Both the position numbers and the translations under genes were made by a program. DNA of 64,000 nt, from NCBI RefSeq assembly GCF_963422355.1, contig NC_085095.1, positions 4,152,107 to 4,216,106 on the forward strand. The letters are read 5' to 3'. The notes under the pieces are model-generated. The model saw nothing but the letters and a program-made list of their open reading frames with translations. It was not told the DNA's origin and ran no database searches. Of this stretch, positions 57,701 through 64,000 are shown piece by piece; within the stretch, counting starts at the first letter, position 1, and each line of letters opens with the position of its first letter. This DNA comes from Corticium candelabrum (lineage: Eukaryota; Porifera; Homoscleromorpha; Homosclerophorida; Plakinidae).

Positions 57701-60700
57701 CCATGAGACAATGCATCAGCCTATGTATTATTCACACTGTGAATAGGCGAGACTGAGACAGTAAAGTTTCTTTAGCTGCTATATTTACAGCGAACGTACG
57801 TGCTGCACGAGGTGTTTGTCTTTGGTGGTCAGTTTTGCCAAATATCAACTAGTGCGTGGTTGTCACAGTGGAAAAGCAAGTGTTTCCAGTCCATTTAGAC
57901 CCCCAGGTAGCTGCTGCGATAACAATTGTGTTTAGTTCTTTCCATGCAATTGAAAACGACTTTGCTGGTGTTGCTCCATCCAGCGCCTGTTCAGCCACCG
58001 TCTGTTGCAGAAGGCCCCAAAGCCATGTGATGTGACCCTGCCGCGTCAGTAAACAGCTGCATCTCCGGTGACAGCAGCCACGAAGTAGTAAGGAAGTATG
58101 ACTTCCCTGGCCAAGACGGAAGTACGCGTTGCCACCACTTGATGTGTGCACGAGTGTTTTGTGACAAGTTTACCTCGTGACTAAGTTTTATCGCCGTTGT
58201 TGCTAAATCAATTAGTCTTCTAATAGATATTCGGCTTGCCGGTAGGACCTTCCCTGCAAAGGAGAGCTTGCCAATCAGTGAAAGTAGCTGACGTTTTGTG
58301 GACTTTTTATGGAGTACCACTGCTGCACTTCCACTTTGAGATCCTCCTGTATTGCCTGTGGAGGCGTAGCATGCACCTTATTGTGTGAGTCAATCTTTAT
58401 ACCTAAGAAAGTCAAAACTTTTGCTGGTCCTTCCACCTTCTCAGGTGCTCACTGTATACTCAGATGCCGAAGCATCGCCAATGTGGTGTCTAACATTTCT
58501 TGGCCCTCCTCCCTCATGGCCGCTAATAGCAGAAAATCATCCAGGTAATGAATGACGTGTCGGATACCAAACTTGACACAAAAATCCACTCTACCACGCC
58601 TGCCATTTGGTTAAACAACCAAGGGGACGACCTCAAACCAAATGGCAACCTCATGTGGTAGTAATAGTTGCCCTGCCAGACGCAGCCCAACAGATGCCAA
58701 TTCTCTGGATGGACACGACAATGACGGAACGTGTTTCTTGAAGTCAATTTTGGTCAGGTATGGGGATGATCGAAATGTCTCAGTCATAGCAATGGCTGTG
58801 TCCACTGATGGGTATTTTATGGTAAAATCAGTTTTTGTCAATTGCATCGTTCACACTTTTGCCCAAAGGTGCTGATAGATGACAGATAAGTCGCCAAGAG
58901 CCATCATTTTTGGGCACGACACCCAAGCCAGAAGAAACGTAATTGGCCAGAGGATGGTCGTGTGGCCTGGAGAGAAAACCTTTGTCACACTCTGCTGCCA
59001 ATGTCACCGAAACAACGTGCAGACTGTAGGTTACATGCTGCGTAATGAAGCGTGTCGTCCTTACAACTTATGCTGAACCCTGATCTACGTTCTCTAGTAA
59101 CCAGTCAACCAACCGTGCATGGGGGTAGGATTGCAACAGAAAACAAAACTCTTTTACGTACATTAAGTCTAAGTTACTGTCCTTAACTACTGTGGCGCCC
59201 CGCTACATTTACTGCCTGTTTGACTCACAAGTAGGGGCAGCGTGTTGCCCACCACAGTGGCTACAGGTGTGGTCAAACTTGCATACTCCTTCGCCGGGGT
59301 TGCACGTTTCGTTGTTGTAGTCGCTGCACACACCGCGAGCTCCCCTTGCTGGTAGTCTCTCCCGCAGCTCTACCATTTAAATTAACAACTATGTTTGGTT
59401 GCAGTGGGACCAAATATGCGTTTACCGTACATTTGCAAGAATCTGGTTGCGGTATTGATTGCATCATGGGAATCGGTTGGCGTTTCTATCATTCTGTACT
59501 TGGCCAGCCACTGCTTAGTTCTGCAATGTTGCAGTTCCCGACATTCTTGCCAAACACATCTTCAACGGGTTGCTTTCAAGACATTTGGACATCAATCGGA
59601 ATGAAACGCAAATAGCTATCAAGGAGCTGTGAACGTACGGCTTGATGACAACCGACTGATGGTGCTGTGGTGGTGGGCATGATTTATTTGTGCCATGCAA
59701 CAAACCATAAACACTGTCTGGAGAGAGCTGGCATGGTTATGTGGTCAGCAGCATGAATACATGCCAGCCGTCTCATTGACAGTCATTGACAATGTGACTG
59801 AAATGATCAACCACTTGGGTGTTTAGCTAAGGACACCTCCACGTCTATGAGAAAACGAGCTGGTGGAGTATGTGAGTGCATGTGCACTGTTCTGCTGGTC
59901 AATACACTTGTCAAGTGGCTATGTCAATGAGGCCGTTCCCATGGTGCAATCAATACTGCAACCAGATTCTTGCTAATGTACAGTAAACGCATATTTGGTC
60001 CTACTGCAACCAAAGATAGTAGTTGTTGATTTAAATGGTAGAGTTGCGGATATCACCTATTGCTGTCGCCACATTAGCCAAAAGGACTCCTGTTTTTGGG
60101 ACACTAGGACGGTAGGTGCCCGGAATCCCGATACTTGAAGCATACTGTTCTTGCCTGGTTAGTGATACAGATGGACCATAATGATGCATCTACTTTGTCC
60201 CAGCGTTGAGCGAGATCTCGAGAGGCTGCTTACGGAATGCCTTGCCATATTGTAGCCATGCCGCTGTAGTAAATTGACTAGCTGCTTGAGCAATTAATAG
60301 CTGGTAACCAAATAACTTGGATGCTCGACTTGGGTTACCCACTGTTAGCGTGTTTTCAAACAAAGACCATGTTGTCAGCCAGGAAGTAAGGTATGTCACC
60401 AAGCAGCGTTGATGTTTCTGTACTACGCTCAGACCTGCAGGACCAACATCTACTGTGACATGCTACTGGTCGGTTATCGCACTGCCAGCGCATACAATTG
60501 AACTGGGGCATTCAGCCAACAACGCATCGAAGTCAACAAACTCGCTTCTAAGGATTTTCCAAACCCATTTTTCAGAAACAGGATAGACGTTATGCGATAA
60601 GTAAGACTGATTAATAGGCATACCTGTCTGTGTGTAACTCGGAGCTGGCCACTCGATGTCTTCTTCATCTGTTGAGAGCTCCAGCGTACTTGCTTCTTCT

Positions 60701-61793
60701 CGTGCAAGCCTTGTGCGTTTTGACTTTGAAAAAGTCTGCTGGTTTCTCGAGATTTGCTCTGCCAGAACTCATTGCACCTGCACGCCATCTACATCTACCC
60801 GCGACTTTTCTGCATGCACCATCTCTTTGTCACCAATTCAGAGATAAACTACTGCTGCTCCGTGGAGATTATAGGTGTCGTACCAACTGCATTATCTCCT
60901 GCACGCGCTTCCTCTTCCTTCCAATCCTGGTATTTGGCTTGTGGGAACCACCGGATGCTACTTGGAACTTGGTCTCAGACTCTGATGGGTACCATCATCC
61001 ATGTCTGTTCACGTCCTGTTCCAATGGTTCCATAATCTCACGGCTTTTTCATCCTTTGTGCCAGTTGATACCAGGTTAAGGCCGTTCAGTTCTAGCTTCA
61101 GCGTTTCACCCGACAGAGCCAAGCACTCTTGAAGCAACCGACCTGAGCGAGAAGTAGGGTATGACAGAAACAGACGCTACTGCAAAGTACAGAGTCCACT
61201 ACTGTCTAACCTGCCAAAACACGTCACTATCACAAGCACCCATACACTCTTCTTCCTTAATGCCCGTAGTCGTTGTATTAACATTTATTTAGCTCTGCTA
61301 AATAGTCCATTAATTAAGGTCATGTTACTCCGTGATAGACTATTTATGCATTCAACTTGAAGTAAATGTTTATTTGAGTTCAAGACAACATTGAGACATT
61401 TTAGAAGTAATTGATGTCTGCATATGCAATACATCTGAGTGCTCCGAATTAAATGTTTATATGTAGATTGAGACTAATTTTGGTGATCAGTAACTACTTA
61501 TGTTTTCATTTATTTGCCATTGTTGTGTGTCACAGGCTCAGTTATTGGATCGTGGGTCTGGTGCTCGAGTCAAGTTTCGTTTAGCTGGAGTAATATTAAT
61601 TTTACTTGTGCAGTTTCTTCAATCGCTCTACTTTTTTGTTGTATTCAAGGAGACTTTTCCTCCAAATATTTATTACAAGATCTTCATACAGAGTCCAATT
61701 CAAGATGTATGTGCCAATGCACCAAGAGACTATACAAATGTATGTTATCAAAGAACAACTGCTAGGCATACTCACAACAAAGGAGCACCAGAT
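53814..61793 (+). CDS. MFI: MFI/C11orf65-like IQ-motif protein, four internal exons (both ends missing)
   Basis: Exons: 53814-53897, 54037-54129, 61536-61589 and 61650-61793. All are phase 0, with acceptors TATAG, TTCAAG, CACAG and TTCAAG and donors GTATGT, GTAGGT, GTAATA and GTGAGA. They encode 28+31+18+48 residues in order: EAASVIQRCWRRH (IQ motif), YYRDLVSFRNRGDP, CINPTE, AQLLDRGSGARVKFRLAG, FPPNIYYKIF, DVCANAPRDY and HTHNKGAP. This follows the human C11orf65 (MFI) N-terminal half block by block, including the INPxEA(E/Q)LLD and FPP(D/N)IYYKIF signatures. That protein is reported as a mitochondrial-fission-related interactor. The first and last exons are not found; the C-terminal half must lie beyond 61793, probably past the window. 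Intron 54130-61535 (7.4 kb) is almost wholly transposons, while the other introns are 60 and 139 bp. Confidence 0.88.
54130..54726. other. Intron sequence with a foldback
   Basis: Start of the 7.4-kb intron. The only feature is the hairpin at 54244-54418. Confidence 0.5.
54244..54418. mobile_element. Short foldback MITE
   Basis: Inverted arms TTCTATCAATCTAT(T/C)ACC, TTTCCAACCAAT and GTCAAAATCACAGTTAT surround a small loop. Arms are about 70-90 bp. Confidence 0.7.
54727..54842. repeat. (GA)n / (GGGAGA)n simple repeat
   Basis: A (GA)n run to about 54770 followed by GGGAGA hexamers. It lies on the purine strand of the MFI-like gene's intron. Confidence 0.93.
54885..56186. mobile_element. hAT-like TIR repeat, copy 2, with an inserted MITE
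   Basis: Ends CAGGGCTCGAAGAAT and TTTTTCGAGCCTTG are inverted and share CATTTGACGAG further in. Flanks TAGTGACA and TAGTATGA suggest a decayed 8-bp TSD. Without the MITE at 54962-55530 it is about 730 bp and collinear with copy 1 (1543-2098). No transposase. Confidence 0.65.
54962..55530. mobile_element. Harbinger-like MITE, TSD CTA
   Basis: Starts TGGGCACGCCTCCACTAG and ends AAGTGGAGACACAGC. CTA lies on both sides (54959-54961 and 55531-55533). Copy 1 of the host repeat has the single CTA at 1615-1617 (TCTAGGTCGTC). The interior repeats AACATGTTTA in both orientations. The 55162-55362 and 55178-55426 frames are not recognised. Confidence 0.8.
56223..56300 (-). repeat. B2 terminal direct repeat
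   Basis: Shares GATAGACACCAGTGGGCTTA and GGCTGATCTATGC with B1 at 57185-57263, same orientation. Confidence 0.85.
56594..56739 (-). repeat. A2 direct repeat
   Basis: Shares ACAGAGTCCACTACTGTCTA, CTTCCTTAATGCCC and TTTAGCTCTGCTAAATA with A1 at 61166-61304, same orientation. Confidence 0.87.
56743..57170. mobile_element. MITE carrying a HIRAN-like fragment, inserted between A2 and B1
   Basis: Inverted ends TATAAGATGAAATATTGG with further inverted TTTATTTTGGC, probably TA-flanked. Inside, a + frame (56890-57144) reads GEFAFPWLCGPWDP and EQNPQDSYAVAMV, resembling a HIRAN-like N-terminal motif. It breaks off after that and continues into the right TIR. Removing the MITE leaves A2 and B1 about 17 bp apart, as in Ngaro elements. 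Confidence 0.65.
57185..57263 (-). repeat. B1 direct repeat
   Basis: Matches B2 at 56223-56300. It lies just after the truncated recombinase frame on the - strand. Confidence 0.85.
57345..57545 (-). pseudogene. N-terminal fragment of a tyrosine recombinase
   Basis: LPTAEDLSFVAFSARMVGAE followed by TIRMYLSAVCHFHIQAGY matches the SAM-like DNA-binding N-domain of DIRS/Ngaro recombinases. The catalytic domain with R...HxxR...Y is absent: the frame stops and B1 follows within about 80 bp. Confidence 0.7.
57849..58847 (-). pseudogene. DIRS/Ngaro reverse transcriptase and RNase H
   Basis: Frames 58847-58611 (YLTKIDFKK, motif A) and 58747-58523 (HPENWHLLG, MRLPFGLRSSPWLFNQ, motif B) are followed, after a shift, by HYLDDFL (motif C, codons at 58550-58530). 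Then comes 58320-57991 (LIGKLSFAGKVLPASR, WWQRVLPSW, LFTDAAG = RNase H start) and 58151-57849 (FSIAWKELNTIVIAAATWG). At least four frame changes. Confidence 0.82.
59215..59335 (-). pseudogene. Zinc cluster at the end of the gag-like ORF
   Basis: The - strand reads CSDYNNETC, then GVCKFDHTCSHCGGQHAAPTC: a Cys/His arrangement typical of the C-terminus of DIRS/Ngaro gag-like proteins. The stop follows within a few codons. Confidence 0.65.
59362..60049. mobile_element. TIR MITE inside the DIRS/Ngaro gag region
   Basis: Inverted arms of about 120 bp (CCGCAGCTCTACCATTTAAA, GACCAAATATGCGTTTAC, GCAAGAATCTGGTTGC) bound 688 bp. The + frames inside (59346-59615, 59395-59604) are shadows of the arm. No clear TSD. 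Confidence 0.65.
60190..60790 (-). pseudogene. Gag-like ORF of the DIRS/Ngaro element
   Basis: The frames 60788-60474 and 60402-60190 carry FVDFDALLAECPSS (in shifted frame) and YQLLIAQAASQFTTAAWLQY followed by GKAFRK. This matches the conserved middle of DIRS/Ngaro gag-like proteins. The + strand frames opposite are shadows. Confidence 0.6.
61166..61304 (-). repeat. A1 terminal direct repeat
   Basis: Left terminus (on the - strand) of the element; matches A2 at 56594-56739. Upstream exon sequence of the MFI-like gene resumes 230 bp beyond. Confidence 0.87.
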
Positions 61794-61820
61794 GTGAGAC
61801 TAGGTATTGCTATAGTCTTT

Positions 61821-61970
61821 TGGTGGTGGTGGTGGTAGTAGTGGTGGTAGTAGTGGTGGTGGTTGTAGCAGTAGTGGTGAGTGTGTGAGTACTTGGCACA
61901 GCTCCAGGAGATTGCTAGCATAGGCACAGTGTTCTTTACTGTGTGTGCATGTGTTCACGTGCGTGTGTGT

Positions 61971-62033
<63 letters not shown>
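61821..62033. repeat. (TGG/TAG)n and (GT)n simple repeats
   Basis: (TGG)n with TAG variants at 61821-61880 directly after the last MFI-like exon. (GT)n lies at about 61963-62033. Confidence 0.92.
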
Positions 62034-62035
<2 letters not shown>

Positions 62036-62304
62036 ATACTTTGCTAGTGACTTTATAGAAGTAGTTGTATGGTTTTTGTGTGGTTTTTAAAGTGTAGTTA
62101 TGTAGTAAAGTTATTGTCATTTTCAATTTGCTTGTTTTACATGTTTCCTTTGTATGTTATTCTAGTATTATTCTATGCTGACTGAGCTTACTAAATTAGC
62201 TACTAACAGTTGTGATTACCTTTTTCTGAGTTGAAATATCAGTGAGTGAGTGCTGACTGAGCTTACCAAATTAGCTTGTGATTACCTTTTTCTGAGTTGA
62301 AATA

Positions 62305-62371
<67 letters not shown>

Positions 62372-63171
62372 TGCTTTTGCGTCTTTGCTGTGGTTATATT
62401 GGCTCATTTGACTGAGTCACACTATGCCAGCTAGCTCTCAGTGCAGTTTGGTCAAACAGACTAGTGTAACCGTGATCGAGTCAATCTGGGAACAAGTTAG
62501 TGGTGCATTCGATGTGAACAAGCTGGCTCTGTCACTGTGCTTGCTGGATGTAAATATCATCTGCATATAGACATGTTGTGGTCGAATGAAGATGTAGTAA
62601 GGTTAATCTTGTTTCTTGCCAACTCATTTCATAATTTCTTTGACAAAGAGCAGATGAATGGAATTTCTCTGACATACTGTATCCATGTTTCAATATCGTG
62701 CGAAACATGCCATGCTCATTTGGTTCTATTCAAAAAGCACAGTGTAAATGGTACTGGCATGTTCATGCAGCACTTTACCTAGTGTCCAAAGCACTTGAGG
62801 CTGGCCAATCACAATGAGTCTTGTCTGCGTAAATCTATATCTATAGCCGTATATATGTATAGATAGAAATAGATAGATTGTCTTTATACATTTATCAGAT
62901 AGATATTATGTAAATTTTCTAGTACAATGACATTAGATAGATACCACAACTACATGAAATGTCAGCTAAAACTCTAACTTAAGTTATTAATGTGGGCACG
63001 CCTGGACACGCCTGAGTTCATCAACTAAAAGAAACCATCTTGTACAATGTTCAGTTTTTTCACGATCACATGAGCATTGAGTTTCTGCAGTGTAACAGAA
63101 AACCAACGTCTCCAGTACGTCTTGAAGTCAGCAGAGTTGTTCTTTTCTTCTGATTTTTGGACTCGATTAAT
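62034..63171. other. No exon seen; intron of the MFI-like gene, (GT)n at 62309-62371
   Basis: A short duplicated segment (TGCTGACTGAGCTTAC... near 62175 and 62250) precedes a GT array. I looked for the next MFI-like exon here and did not find it. The frame at 62537-62782 is unrecognised. Confidence 0.45.
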
Positions 63172-63174
63172 TAA

Positions 63175-63622
63175 TAGCCTGTTCACACTAGCATGGTTAT
63201 GTAGCCTAACCGAGCCAAACCGAACCGATCCGCGTCAGCTAACTGTGTTGGCCTGCGTTCACACTGCCAAAGGCTGAAGTGCGCTGAGAGTGCGTAGTCA
63301 AAGAAAGTGGGCATGCATTCAGCTAACTGCGCACATCCGGATAGTTCTTGTGATGGATCGTAGGCAAGATGCGATTGTCCTGTCTTAATTGGAATCACAG
63401 CAGCCCATCGCAGTGAGATGTACAACACCGAGGTCTCAGAGACGATTTTCCACTGGACTACCAAACCGAACCACGGTGGCACGGTAGCTTGAGGTGAGCC
63501 AGCTCAACACGGTTTGGTTTGGTTCTGTTCGGTTCAGCCGGCGTTCACACTGCGAAGTGAAGCCGAACCAAACTGTGGCGCACCGTGCTGGCACAGTTAC
63601 AAACGCTAGTGTGAACGGGCTA
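63175..63622. mobile_element. Harbinger-like MITE, TSD TAA
   Basis: Ends TAGCCTGTTCACACTAGC and GCTAGTGTGAACGGGCTA are 17/18 inverted. TAA flanks both sides (63172-63174 and 63623-63625). A second inner copy of GCGTTCACACTGCC occurs at 63255 and, inverted-like, at 63540. No transposase. Confidence 0.8.
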
Positions 63623-63625
63623 TAA

Positions 63626-63726
63626 TAAGTGACAAAGGGTTCAGCAGAGTCGGTCAGCTGCAACTCGCCATGTGCCAAGGTGCTCAAACACTACAGGTAT
63701 GCATTTGGATGCATTACCTCCTGGAA

Positions 63727-63793
<67 letters not shown>

Positions 63794-64000
63794 ATTGCTA
63801 GTTATCATATGGGCACATTGAGGATATTTAAAAGCGAGATAATTGCCGAGGTGAAGCTGAGGTAATTATTGAGGCAATTAGCTGTCACTCACCCCAGGCG
63901 GAATAACAATGATATCCAAGATTTGCCCATACGATAAGTGATTTGTATTACACATGGCCATTGGTTGGTTTGAATTACCGTTTATTTTGAGCTGTGAGTA
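63626..64000. other. (TA)n array and a palindromic repeat, no gene
   Basis: A TA array lies at 63730-63790. From about 63797 to 63945 an imperfect palindrome (TTATCATATGGGCA...TGCCCATACGATAAG) looks like another small TIR repeat. Confidence 0.6.

Larger units (their letters stand above)
56223..61304 (-). mobile_element. DIRS/Ngaro-type retroelement with split direct repeats (A1-ORFs-B1-A2-B2)
   Basis: Read on the - strand: A1 (61304-61166), gag-like ORF, zinc cluster, RT/RNase H, start of a tyrosine recombinase, B1 (57263-57185), A2 (56739-56594), B2 (56300-56223). A1/A2 and B1/B2 are direct repeats. This interlocked layout is specific to tyrosine-recombinase (YR) retroelements (Ngaro/PAT), and the RT sequence is DIRS-like. 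It sits antisense in the long intron of the MFI-like gene. Two MITEs are inserted, and the recombinase catalytic domain is missing. Confidence 0.85.

Noticed and set aside
60630..61079. + strand 149-codon frame
   Set aside because: Antisense shadow of the DIRS/Ngaro gag-like ORF; its content is not protein-like in composition or motif.
62537..62782. Next exon of the MFI-like gene
   Set aside because: Does not contain the expected WY...GWRP-type block and has no acceptor in phase 0.

Overview
This window is eukaryotic, metazoan-type DNA. Host genes are split by short GT-AG introns (about 58-140 bp where no transposon has landed). There are no prokaryotic operons. Dinucleotide microsatellites are everywhere and most of the sequence is transposable elements (TEs). 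The TE mix (Ty3/gypsy, a split-direct-repeat tyrosine-recombinase retroelement, an APE-type LINE, Tc1, foldback and many TIR elements) and the compact introns suggest a marine invertebrate, perhaps a sponge or other early-branching animal; that placement is an inference.

Host genes. Four are supported. (1) A mitochondrial ribosomal protein uS15m (MRPS15) gene, + strand, with four 3' exons at 5349-5868. (2) A secreted JmjC/cupin-fold Fe(II)/2-oxoglutarate-type oxygenase, - strand, three exons between 10929 and 7155. (3) An MFI/C11orf65-like IQ-motif gene, + strand, with exons at 53814, 54037, 61536 and 61650, running off the right side. (4) A tRNA-Gly(TCC) at 50413-50483, - strand. An IQ-motif exon at 50901-51001 may belong to the MFI-like gene.

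TE landscape, left to right. 1-4.2 kb: small TIR elements with target-site duplications (TSDs) CTC, TAA and TTAA. 11.1-14.5 kb: a TTACG-rich TIR element carrying a hAT-like MITE and a tRNA-derived SINE between two CA arrays. 14.6-18.8 kb: Ty3/gypsy element 1, with 86-bp LTRs. 18.9-24.1 kb: a repeat (R1) split by a TIR element with TSD AGT, which holds a Mutator-like MITE, and by a LINE inserted in its CA array. 24.3-31.1 kb: a foldback element with one arm split by Ty3/gypsy element 2, whose LTR holds another Mutator-like MITE. 33.25-40.6 kb: a TIR element with a 6-bp TSD and AATT-rich inverted arms, encoding a coiled-coil/RING-like protein and split by Ty3/gypsy element 3. 40.8-50.3 kb: a 1.25-kb inverted duplication around tandem 0.56-kb repeats, minisatellites and a Tc1 element. 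54.9-61.3 kb: a hAT-like element holding a Harbinger-like MITE, then a DIRS/Ngaro-type element with an A1-ORFs-B1-A2-B2 layout.

All protein-coding TE copies are damaged by frameshifts, stops or deletions. No functional viral envelope gene, CRISPR array or bacterial system is present. The value of the window lies in its nested insertions. For several of them a second copy, or the opposite arm of a palindrome, preserves the empty site and so fixes the element boundaries to the base.
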